From Halomonas huangheensis (GTDB lineage Bacteria > Pseudomonadota > Gammaproteobacteria > Pseudomonadales > Halomonadaceae), in the NCBI RefSeq assembly GCF_001431725.1, contig NZ_CP013106.1:4216001-4280000 (forward strand): a stretch of DNA of 64,000 nt. The letters are read 5' to 3'. The notes under the pieces are model-generated. The model saw only the letters and a list, made by a program, of their open reading frames with translations, was not told the DNA's origin and did not search any database. Numbering within the stretch: position 1 is the stretch's first letter; the number at the start of each line of letters is the position of its first letter. Made by a program: the position numbers and the translations under genes. Positions 54,601 to 62,010 of this stretch are shown piece after piece.

Positions 54601-56866
54601 TATTGAGCGTATCCAGGTTGGCCACAGAACCTTCGCCGGTGACCTGCAGCGCAGTTGAGCCGTCACCGGAAGCGATCAGCTCACCGCCAGCGGTGGTAAT
54701 GGTTGCGCCATCCTCGATGCGGAACAGTGTGGAATTCCGGGTCGAGACATCCAGCCCAGTGGTACTGGCTGCCGTGATATCAATCGCCGAACCCTTGCCA
54801 TAAGCAAAGTAACCGATCTGGTCACTACCACCGGCAAAAGTGATGGCACCGCCATCGACCAGGATGTTGCCCTTATCACGGGCATGTACACCGATGGCGC
54901 CATCACCGACAAGGTTCACCGAGCCGCCATTGAACTGGATATCGGCATTGGTCCCCTCGGCCCAGGCACCGAAGTTGCGAACCCCGGAGACCGGATCCAC
55001 CGCACCATTGACATTGACCTCGCCGGTGGAAACGATGGTTGCACCAGCACCTTTATCAAGAGCCATCAGGCCAACGCCATTGACACCATTGACGTTGACC
55101 TCACCACTGTCGCTGTTGGTAACCTGCATATCCCTGGTGTTTTCTGCACGAATACCGACATTCATCAGCGGAGCATCACCCGCTCGGCCATTGATGTCGA
55201 TAATGCCATTATTGGTGGCCTCACCAGGAACATCCGTCGTGTTAATCGCGCCAACCCAGATACCCGTACTGCCTTCGGTCATTGAGCCCAGAGTGATGGT
55301 GCCATCATTGATGACACTGCCACCACGGGTCGACGACAAGCCTCGCGAGAGCGAGGTCGCAACATCCTCCACCTCCTCCGGCGCGCTGACATCGAGCAGC
55401 GACTGACGTCCGAGGTAGATCTCTGCTCCCGCCTCATTGGTGAAGCTGGAAGCTCCCGAGACAGATGCCGCCGTCCCACGGTTGTAGACATTGATGATGC
55501 CGCTATTGACACCGGAAGCACCTTCAGTAGTCTCTGCCTCCCCCGTTGTGGAGCGGACGATGACGCCAGTACCTGAAGAGAGATTCATGATGCCAGTATT
55601 GGAAAATGACGCACCATCCTCGATGGTGGCACCGATCCCGGAAAACTGATTCATGACCCCGCTGTTGAGCGCAGTGCTGCCATCTCCAGTCGCCGACATG
55701 CCGCGTGCGCCATTCGTCAGTGAAAGGCTACCTTCATTGCGGATACTGGCACCGCCCTCCGCCAGCATGACGCTTCCGCCATTGCCGAATCCGCTACCCG
55801 TCGCGGAGATATCGCCATCACTGCTGATGACACCGCTCGCATTGGCTCCCACTGCGTGGATCAATGCATTGGTCCCCTGGCTCAAAAGTGCCTCATTATC
55901 GGCACCGGTGCCCTGGTTGAGATCGATCGTTATGTTTGAATAGGTGGTGCTGTAGGCTTGGCTGAATGCCTGTGAATAGCCCTGCTCATCCAGCTTTCCA
56001 GCCTGCAGCTGAGTCACCAGCCAGTCGTTGTAACCCCGAAGGTCATCAACCGAGTTGACCGTATGCTGGCTGCCATCGAATGCGGTAAAAGCGCCCGTGT
56101 ATTCAGTGGAGCCAATGGCTTTCTGCTGGGGTTCGAGAGCACTCTCCGGCGTGACCAGGATCGTGCCGAACGAGACTTGATTGCGAGAGTTCCAGATGAT
56201 GCTGGAGGACTCGCTTCCGGTTCCATCGGCATGGAACAGTGACGTCTGTTTGGCGTTGATCTGGAGCTTGTTCGACGACGCACCAGGCCTGGCCGTTGCA
56301 TCGCCCAGTTCAACCGTCAAGGTGCCACCGCTACTGTCCACCGCCCCGGCCCGAGCATCGATGTACATCGCATCGCCGACATCGGTATAGGTCGTGACCC
56401 GGCTATCTGCAGCAAGTCTTTCAGTAAAGTTTGCCGAGTCGTAGACCTCAACCACCCGGTTCGAGCCGGTAATCGGGTCCAGTACCGTAACGGTCGTCTT
56501 CGCACCCTGCGACAGATTCCTCTTGTCACCAACGGTCCCATCAACCACCTGTCCATTTGCCTCCAGCTCACCCAGTGAAATGGATGTGCCTGCCGGGCTC
56601 TCCCCCCGGGAAAACTGCGAGGCAGTTCCGCTCAAGATATCCGACGCCCCACCGGAAATGGTGATGACGCCAACCTGGTGATCATTATCATGAGGATTGA
56701 AATCCACCAGTTCGGCAGACCAGGCGTTGCCCGACAATGAAAGAGCCAGCGCCGAACCGGCACCGATCAATGCACGACCAGTCTTGCCGTGGCGGCGCGA
56801 GTTTTCCCCTGCAGCACTCCAGCACCCAAGAGAAGTATTCCAAATCAGACGATAGAAATGATTCAT
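51689..56866 (-). CDS. Pertactin-like autotransporter 3 (upstream copy of tandem pair)
   Basis: A 1725-residue type Va autotransporter, paralogous to the gene just downstream. The extended signal peptide (NHFYRLIWNTSLGCWSAAGE) and signal are identical in protein sequence to the paralogue, and the barrel is identical or nearly so through GYRFNW. The passenger between about residues 60 and 800 differs substantially, with conserved islands such as DVGDAMYIDAR, LFHADG and AFDGS-HTV. The linker has eight DPTP units. It is the first autotransporter gene downstream of the BvgAS-like operon on the same strand, with no obvious terminator between them, so read-through is possible in addition to its own boxed promoter. 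Function is inferred as surface adhesion; the diverged tip would define binding differences between the copies. Confidence 0.93.
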   Translation of the reverse strand: MNHFYRLIWNTSLGCWSAAGENSRRHGKTGRALIGAGSALALSLSGNAWSAELVDFNPHDNDHQVGVITISGGASDILSGTASQFSRGESPAGTSISLGELEANGQVVDGTVGDKRNLSQGAKTTVTVLDPITGSNRVVEVYDSANFTERLAADSRVTTYTDVGDAMYIDARAGAVDSSGGTLTVELGDATARPGASSNKLQINAKQTSLFHADGTGSESSSIIWNSRNQVSFGTILVTPESALEPQQKAIGSTEYTGAFTAFDGSQHTVNSVDDLRGYNDWLVTQLQAGKLDEQGYSQAFSQAYSTTYSNITIDLNQGTGADNEALLSQGTNALIHAVGANASGVISSDGDISATGSGFGNGGSVMLAEGGASIRNEGSLSLTNGARGMSATGDGSTALNSGVMNQFSGIGATIEDGASFSNTGIMNLSSGTGVIVRSTTGEAETTEGASGVNSGIINVYNRGTAASVSGASSFTNEAGAEIYLGRQSLLDVSAPEEVEDVATSLSRGLSSTRGGSVINDGTITLGSMTEGSTGIWVGAINTTDVPGEATNNGIIDINGRAGDAPLMNVGIRAENTRDMQVTNSDSGEVNVNGVNGVGLMALDKGAGATIVSTGEVNVNGAVDPVSGVRNFGAWAEGTNADIQFNGGSVNLVGDGAIGVHARDKGNILVDGGAITFAGGSDQIGYFAYGKGSAIDITAASTTGLDVSTRNSTLFRIEDGATITTAGGELIASGDGSTALQVTGEGSVANLDTLNISVSGQDATALKVEGGASGSMSGNASLTLNDGSVAVVVDDTKYDLTGAAVGSGDSVFTNTGAINVADAQDVTLFRVKNGAELINSGNIDLADGTAVELSGAGSQMKPNASGVAGTITVHDGVAGIHVMDGATLDTSNDITVDGGASGVLIAADAGEVVINSDAHITGLGSGYGNLITSQAAQATTLVDGAVLEMKGSGAAILSESNLNQASHGQVLVSSEVGGKGISLSNADGSVSDGSLSVGDGWDIDVTGNGAGLYANTTGNLTVDTAIDVSGTGNAVLADAAGNVLVDTGAVLRATNADAVLVQGNIDQLINRGQIVSADSSATAVQLGDGDNSFINTADGSVTGVVNLGAGNDTALLAGNSFVDHLAGGAGDDSVTVQGDSSRYTQLDGGAGTNQLVFDHVTQAQATADNVDSFVNFQQINLSNGTVMELQRDLWATAPVNLMAATGTGNTLNIDSTSTLNVSGSQTLSGDLNTNGRVNIGSDGPSWGNTFTIDGNLSGAGEFGMQTDLASEHGDLLDVRGTASGDHTLVIADSGVEPAFGGGELKVVGTTGGDGQFALLGGHVDAGAYRYSLEQRDTDWYLASPVRDLPDPIDPPLVDPVDPTPVDPVDPTPVDPVDPTPVDPVDPTPVDPVDPTPVDPVDPTPVDPVDPTPVVPVDPTPDDYSDGTNMAIGNQTALGTLANAGMDTLVERLGDVRMGKENGGIWVRGMARENNISTDTSRAFDQDIQGLQFGADKAIHREGGSWLLGGMVGQSRSDNSFDGGASSDIDSVDGGLYGTWVGDDGFYYDAVVTMSDYDVDSEHVTNVGDKVNGSYDTYGFGASIETGKRYDYDDGWYVEPQAQLRMFQIQGESYTQDDGLHVENDDITSIQSRFGVLGGRSFQLQNGTPMSVYAKASYITEHDGDSTTTVNGHDFDVELPGSWLEVGAGLNVKVTDSSKIFMDVEYADGDDIESPWGATIGYRFNW
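52610..52820 (-). repeat. 24-bp linker repeats of autotransporter 3
   Basis: Eight DPTP-containing units built from tandem 24-bp repeats. Several neighbouring units are identical in DNA and others differ by single synonymous changes, for example GGGTCAAC against GGATCAAC, consistent with slippage plus occasional mutation. Confidence 0.9.
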
Positions 56867-57260
56867 GAATTTATTTACTCAACTTGTGTGGAGCGCACAA
56901 TGCTCCTTGACGACATTCCGAACGCCAAACGCTCCATCCATAGTCGGCAGGCATTCACTCAGGCATCGGATACTACCTGCGTCCTGCGGCCGGGCCTCCA
57001 GGATTACATCTCGTCGCAGCGTAGGAAAATTCCCATTGCGCGCATGGCGCGAATGCGTGAAAACAACAAGAGCATCCAATTGCCTGATTACAGATGTCGT
57101 CAGATACCAGGTTGTGCAGACGTCGCGCCATCGGCGAGCGACTAACGGATAGACCTGGACTCCACCTCAGCTATGCCACCAAGGCGGTCGAAGGAAAGAT
57201 AGGAGATTGGCCAGCTACCGGGCGTGCTGGCAGAAGTGTGAGGGCCCGGCCCCCAATGCC
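56867..57260. other. Intergenic region between the kinase and autotransporter 3
   Basis: About 390 bp. The 113 bases next to the autotransporter start are duplicated at 51300-51412 with few changes. The remainder holds the box at 57020-57037. No terminator for the kinase operon was found here and no gene was recognised. Confidence 0.5.
57020..57037 (-). promoter_or_regulatory. Bvg/Evg-like box upstream of autotransporter 3
   Basis: CGTAGGAAAATTCCCATT, 154 bp before the start codon of autotransporter 3. It shares the GTAGGAAAATTCC core with the box upstream of the response regulator gene at 61725, even though those two upstream regions are otherwise unrelated. Confidence 0.6.
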
Positions 57261-60200
57261 TTACTCGTCGACTGGCAAGGCGTGAGACTTGAGCTGTTCC
57301 TGGAGGATAGCAAGCTCTTCCAGCAACTCCTGTTGTGCCTGCTTCAATTGGATATCATTCTGCTGACGATCCAGATATTGCTCTAAATGTACACAGGCCT
57401 CAACTACTGGGTCAGCATGTATAATACGTGCGCCGCCTTTTATCTTGTGTGCCAGGTCAGCCTGGTGAGAAAGATCCTGTCGTTCAAAGGCTAGATGTAG
57501 CTGCTCGATATCTTCAGCGTTAGTGAAATAGAGCTTCTCCAGCATCTGCATCACCGTTCTTGGATTGACCCCCAGCGTCTTGCATACTGAGCATATATCA
57601 ACAGTCTTTATCTGGCTGAGGCGACACACTATCTGTTGCATGGATTGAACAGTTTCCAGCAACTCACGCAACTCCTGTATGCTGATGGGCTTATATAAGC
57701 AGCCATCCATACCACTTTCCAGGCAGCGTTCCTTTTCCTCGACCATGGCATTGGCCGTCAAGGCAAATATCTTCGAATAGGGCCCACCCTTGGCCTTTTC
57801 ACGCTCGCGCATCTTTCTAGCCAACTCATACCCGGTCATTCCCGGCATATTGCAGTCGGTAATTACCAACTCATAGCAATCAGCTTCCCAAATCTTCAAT
57901 GCCTCGGCACCACTGCTGGTCACAGTAACCTTCTGATCCAGCTGTTTAAACTGCTGTGAGATCAATATCCTATTTGCCGGATGGTCGTCGACCACCAGTA
58001 TATTGAGTGTCGGCAATGGCGACGACTCCATCTCACCGGTATCGATATACGCGGGTATCTGCAATGGCCAGTCGATGGCCTTGAGGATAAAACCAATAGC
58101 GACTCTTGTACCAACGTGTTCTTCACTGGTTAGAGTCAACTGGCCTTTCATCTGGTCAACCAACCCTTGACAGATCACCAACCCCAGGCCGGTGCCGTTG
58201 ATGCCTGACGACAACTGGGAGAAGGGTTGAAAGATTCGACCCATGTCCTGCTCGGCGATACCACAACCACTGTCCTCGACGACAATACTGAGCTCCGTCA
58301 TTCCATCGACCGCATCGGTCATGCTCAGGACGACACGCACGAAACCTTCGGAGGTGAACTTGATGGCGTTGCTGACCAGGTTGGAAACTACCTGCTTGAG
58401 ACGGTTGGGATCAACGAAGACGTCATAACGCTTGCGGGCCTCGACCTCCAACTCAAGTATGATGCCCTTCTCGATCGCCAACGGATGGAAGATACCTACC
58501 ACTGATTCGCAAAGTGCAACCGGGTCTACCCTGGTCGGCTTGAGATCGAGACGCCCGGCCTCTATCTTGGAGAAGTCCAGTACATAGCCGATCAGTTCGA
58601 GCAAATCCTGTGAGGACTGATACGAAATATCCAGCGCCTGCTCATCAAACTCACCTTTCCGCCCCCGATCCAGTGCCAGTTCCAGCATACCGATAATGGC
58701 GTTGAGCAAAGTCCGTATCTCGTGACTCATGGTCGCCAGGAAACGGCTCTTGTATTGACTCGCCGACTCCGCTATTTGCATCGCCTCCTTCAGTTCATTC
58801 ATCAGGCGATAACGCTCACTGACATCGATCCAACCACCGATAACACCACGCACATCGCCAGCATGACCACGTAGCGGAATAATCCAGTGATAGACCGTCA
58901 CTGATCGGCCTCGAGCGCCAATGACTCGGTCGCCGATTTTTGGTTGTTGAGTTGCTATCACGGTGTCGTAGTCGTGCAGCAATGAGTCCACAACATTCGG
59001 ATCGATTCCCGGCAGTTCGCCAAGCTTGCAATTCATTGCCTCACTCTCGGTCAGGCCAAGATCCGCAAGATAGCTATTGTTGCAGCGAAGTAGTTTTCCC
59101 TGCGTATCCCTGACATAAATAGGATGAGGTGTACCATCGATCATCGCTGTCATGAATTCAACTTGATCGTAAAGCTCTTCTTCTACACGTTTACGCTTGG
59201 ATATTTCCTTGCGCAGGAAAAAGTTCCACGCAAAGAAGAGTATCACCACCAACAATGACACCAATATCACGCCGAGAATAATGGTGCGATATGCCTGCCA
59301 TCCTGGCACGCTTATCACTGGATTGGTTCGCCAGCGATTCTCCATGCTGGCCAATTCCTCTGGACGGATACTGGCAAGCGCTGTATTCAGGATATCCACC
59401 AGGGCGGTATCACCTTGCAAAGTAGCAAAGGACATCCGGGCAAATCGATTCGGCAATACGCCAACAATATGAAGACTCGAACTCTGCTGACGCAGCAGAA
59501 AATAATGTGCACTGCGATAAGGCTGGATGGCGACATCAGCACCACCACGATCCACTTTCTGATAAGTCGACCAGACATCTTCAAGCTCAACAAACCTGGC
59601 GTTTGGAAACTCGAGCGTCAAGGAAGGAATAAGTGCATGTCCACGCGGTAGCGCAATATTCATGCCATTAAGATCGGATACATTAACATCCTTATCAGCA
59701 CCATTGGCTATGACTGCAAAAGGCGTGATCAAATAAGGACGTGAAAACAAATACTGCTCTCTGCGGCTTGGAGTAGCCGCAAAGTCTGCCAGCATATCGA
59801 CCTCACCATCTTGAAGGGCACGAATCGCTTCCTGAATTTTCGAAAAAGGTACGACATCAAACTCAAGGCCAGTAAGCGCCGAAAGACGCGATAGCACATC
59901 CGAGGTAATGCCGACATAACGTTGCTCGATATCATAATAGGAATAAGGTGCCAACTCCTCGTTGACCGCAACCCTGATCACAGGTCGGTTCTTCACCCAT
60001 TGCTGCAATTCGGGAGAAAGCTCTAGCCGACCACGAGACACCACGCCGCCACCTCCCCAACGATCCACAACCGCATTGACAACATCAGGGGCGATAGCGC
60101 TGATCGCTTTATCCAGTACCGACTTCAGTAGTAGGCTATCTGATGACACACCGATACCGATATCAATCGACTCATCAATCAAACTGACAATACGTGCATC

Positions 60201-60890
60201 GTTGGGGTAAAACTGATTGATCACATACTGAGCGGATACCGAATCCGTTACCACATTGTCAACGTTGTCAAAGATCAAACTCGAGATAGCATCCAGCGTC
60301 GATCCAAATCGACGCAATTCTGTGCCCGACACCACTCTGCGGACGCCGTCGCTCTCCAGCCATGGCTCATTGAGTTTGTCGTAACCAGTGACCAGATCAT
60401 CAGACTCCGTAGTGGAAATCCGCCTCACCAGCGCCAGGCCGGAACTGAGATAAGGGCGTGTATATATCATCCCTTCCCCGGTCCGGGTGTTGACCGGCAG
60501 AGTCGCAATGGCATCAATTTCACCTTGCTTCAGTGCCGTAATAGCTTGAGCCTGTTCTGAATATTGGATGACTTCGACATCAAGTCCAGTAAACCCCGAT
60601 ATGATGCCAAGCATATCGGCAGTAATACCTTCGAGTACGGTGCCATCAGAAACCACCTCGAAAGGAGAGTACGAGGATAGGAAGACCCCTACGCGAAGGG
60701 TCTCAAGCTGACGAATTCGAGCCTGCTCCTCCACGGAAAAGAGGTCAAGGCGCTGGCGCTCATGAGTTCTTGCCAACAATTCCAACGGTGTTCCCTGATC
60801 GCTTTCGGCCAGCGCCGGGGCAACGGACACCATCAACAGCAATATCAGACTGATGAAGGTGAGCGATCTGGCAAAGCGAGAGACGATCAT
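57261..60890 (-). CDS. BvgS/EvgS-type hybrid sensor kinase
   Basis: A 1209-residue unorthodox sensor. Order: signal/TM (residues 1-28), two periplasmic Venus-flytrap SBP_bac_3 domains (about 65-285 and 303-522), TM (536-558), PAS (about 580-695), HisKA with His723, HATPase with N box NLVSNAIKFT and G boxes DSGCGIAE and GTGLGL, receiver with Asp1012 (TDCNMPGMTG) and a C-terminal Hpt with His1148 (AHKIKGG). This is the BvgS/EvgS architecture (BvgS has 1238 residues), giving a His-Asp-His relay to the partner regulator. The H box reads SHEIRTLLNAI, with Leu where Pro is almost always found. The start overlaps the response regulator stop by four bases (ATGA). It probably controls the autotransporter genes downstream; the signal is unknown. 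Confidence 0.94.
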   Translation of the reverse strand: MIVSRFARSLTFISLILLLMVSVAPALAESDQGTPLELLARTHERQRLDLFSVEEQARIRQLETLRVGVFLSSYSPFEVVSDGTVLEGITADMLGIISGFTGLDVEVIQYSEQAQAITALKQGEIDAIATLPVNTRTGEGMIYTRPYLSSGLALVRRISTTESDDLVTGYDKLNEPWLESDGVRRVVSGTELRRFGSTLDAISSLIFDNVDNVVTDSVSAQYVINQFYPNDARIVSLIDESIDIGIGVSSDSLLLKSVLDKAISAIAPDVVNAVVDRWGGGGVVSRGRLELSPELQQWVKNRPVIRVAVNEELAPYSYYDIEQRYVGITSDVLSRLSALTGLEFDVVPFSKIQEAIRALQDGEVDMLADFAATPSRREQYLFSRPYLITPFAVIANGADKDVNVSDLNGMNIALPRGHALIPSLTLEFPNARFVELEDVWSTYQKVDRGGADVAIQPYRSAHYFLLRQQSSSLHIVGVLPNRFARMSFATLQGDTALVDILNTALASIRPEELASMENRWRTNPVISVPGWQAYRTIILGVILVSLLVVILFFAWNFFLRKEISKRKRVEEELYDQVEFMTAMIDGTPHPIYVRDTQGKLLRCNNSYLADLGLTESEAMNCKLGELPGIDPNVVDSLLHDYDTVIATQQPKIGDRVIGARGRSVTVYHWIIPLRGHAGDVRGVIGGWIDVSERYRLMNELKEAMQIAESASQYKSRFLATMSHEIRTLLNAIIGMLELALDRGRKGEFDEQALDISYQSSQDLLELIGYVLDFSKIEAGRLDLKPTRVDPVALCESVVGIFHPLAIEKGIILELEVEARKRYDVFVDPNRLKQVVSNLVSNAIKFTSEGFVRVVLSMTDAVDGMTELSIVVEDSGCGIAEQDMGRIFQPFSQLSSGINGTGLGLVICQGLVDQMKGQLTLTSEEHVGTRVAIGFILKAIDWPLQIPAYIDTGEMESSPLPTLNILVVDDHPANRILISQQFKQLDQKVTVTSSGAEALKIWEADCYELVITDCNMPGMTGYELARKMREREKAKGGPYSKIFALTANAMVEEKERCLESGMDGCLYKPISIQELRELLETVQSMQQIVCRLSQIKTVDICSVCKTLGVNPRTVMQMLEKLYFTNAEDIEQLHLAFERQDLSHQADLAHKIKGGARIIHADPVVEACVHLEQYLDRQQNDIQLKQAQQELLEELAILQEQLKSHALPVDE

Positions 60891-61522
60891 ATAATTGCGT
60901 TACGCCGCGCCAGTTCGATCAGCTCTGCAACATTGTTCACATCGAGCTTCTGATAAATCCGCGTCTTGTAGGTACTGACCGTCTTGTTGCTGATCAACAG
61001 CTGTTCGGAAATTTCCTTGTTGGAGCGCCCCATTGCCAGCTGACTGAATACGGCCAACTCACGTTCTGACAGCGTCATTACCGGATCATCGGACTTGTTG
61101 CCAATCTCTCCATCCATTGAACCTGTGGATTCCTTGGGAAAGTGCTGATAGCCATCGAGAATGTTCCTGACACCATTGAGCACTGCGGTCATATCCTGCT
61201 CTTTGCTGATAAAGCCCGATGCTCCCGCCAGCCGGCAGCGACGGCTATACACCGGAGCGGCCATCGACGTAAAAACCAGAATATCCGGTGCTGTTGGCAG
61301 TACACGTATACGTGAAATGACCGTCATACCATCGAGACGTGGAATATTGATATCCAGTACGACCACATTTGGTTTGTGTTGCTTGATCAACTGGATGGCC
61401 TCAACGCCATTGTCGGCTTCGCCAACAACGTCCATGCCATTGGAAGACAGCAAAGCGTTCAGCGCCATACGAATAACGGGGTGATCATCAACAATGACTA
61501 CTCTGGTCTTGGCTAGTGCCAC
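60887..61522 (-). CDS. BvgA/EvgA-type response regulator
   Basis: A 211-residue NarL-family regulator with an intact receiver: acidic pair in VDDHPV, phospho-acceptor Asp57 (VVVLDINIP), Thr in FTSMAA and Lys in FISKEQD. The LuxR-type DNA-binding domain is in the last 65 residues (LSERELAVFSQLAMGRSNKEISEQLLISNKTVSTYK in outline). The best start is GTG 61522, since AGGAG lies 8 bases before it; a TTG at 61528 is only 2-3 bases from the ribosome site. The gene precedes and is coupled to the sensor kinase, as in bvgAS and evgAS. A dyad resembling its probable binding site lies 203 bp upstream, consistent with autoregulation. Confidence 0.93.
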   Translation of the reverse strand: MALAKTRVVIVDDHPVIRMALNALLSSNGMDVVGEADNGVEAIQLIKQHKPNVVVLDINIPRLDGMTVISRIRVLPTAPDILVFTSMAAPVYSRRCRLAGASGFISKEQDMTAVLNGVRNILDGYQHFPKESTGSMDGEIGNKSDDPVMTLSERELAVFSQLAMGRSNKEISEQLLISNKTVSTYKTRIYQKLDVNNVAELIELARRNAII

Positions 61523-61699
61523 CTTCAACTCTCCTTTCGGTCGTTATGCCGACACTGCACGTAAGTAGGCATATTCCATGAAACCAGTGGGGACCGAAGC
61601 CTGATCGGACCTTGTGAGGCGGAGGACAAGTAACGAATTCAATCTACGAGGCGCGGTGCACCCAGCGGCTGGAGTAGTATTACGGCTCTAACACCGCAC

Positions 61700-61742
61700 T
61701 CCTACAAGAAATCTCTGCAACCAGTGTAGGAAAATTCCGGCG
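61700..61742 (-). promoter_or_regulatory. Bvg/Evg-like box and inverted heptads upstream of the response regulator
   Basis: TGTAGGAAAATTCCGGCG at 61725-61742 matches the island box. In addition TCCTACA at 61700-61706 is an inverted partner of TGTAGGA at 61725-61731, a spacing of 18 bases between heptads. Paired TTCCTA-type heptads are the form of site used by BvgA and EvgA, so autoregulation is suggested. Confidence 0.55.
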
Positions 61743-61949
61743 ATAGCGCTTGATGATGCCAATAGCATGCACAATACACTCTACCTGGTGGTCACTCATT
61801 CTCCAGGTATTTCATGGGATACCAGCACCCTCACGCCCCCATAGGTCGAACGGCAGGAAGTACTCTTACCGCCCATCCATTTCCTCCTGATGTCCCGGTA
61901 GCAAAGCCTTGAAACTCGCATGGATCGTGCCCGCTGCCAAAAGGAAGCA

Positions 61950-61982
61950 AAAAGCCCCGCGGATTTCTCCACAGGGCCTCCT
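61950..61982 (-). terminator. Probable terminator of the cytochrome c gene
   Basis: On the minus strand AGGCCCTGTGGA can pair with the segment TCCGCGGGGCT through G-T wobbles and one bulge, followed by TTTTTGCTTCCTTTTGG. It begins about 30 bp after the cytochrome stop. The stem is imperfect but the T-run and position fit. Confidence 0.6.
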
Positions 61983-62010
61983 GTATTCCGCGGTGTATCG
62001 CCAGTTGTGG

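Larger units (their letters stand above)
46074..56980 (-). repeat. Tandem duplication of a roughly 5.3-kb autotransporter unit
   Basis: Unit A is 46074-51412 and unit B is 51689-56980. Near-identical segments are the 3' parts (46074-48845 against 51689-54515) and the 5' parts, meaning the first 57 codons or so plus roughly 100 bp of leader (51124-51412 against 56691-56980). The middle of the passenger is clearly homologous but diverged. The 3' blocks differ by about 55 bp, mostly two extra 24-bp linker repeats in unit B. Confidence 0.93.
61523..62010. other. Intergenic region upstream of the response regulator
   Basis: About 490 bp with no recognised gene. It contains the promoter of the two-component operon with its box at 61725-61742 and, near 61950-61982, an imperfect hairpin that probably ends the cytochrome gene transcript. 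Confidence 0.5.

Noticed and set aside
46074..56980. Transposon-mediated duplication of the autotransporters
   Set aside because: No transposase, insertion sequence or terminal inverted repeats were found at the borders; simple unequal recombination explains the tandem copies.
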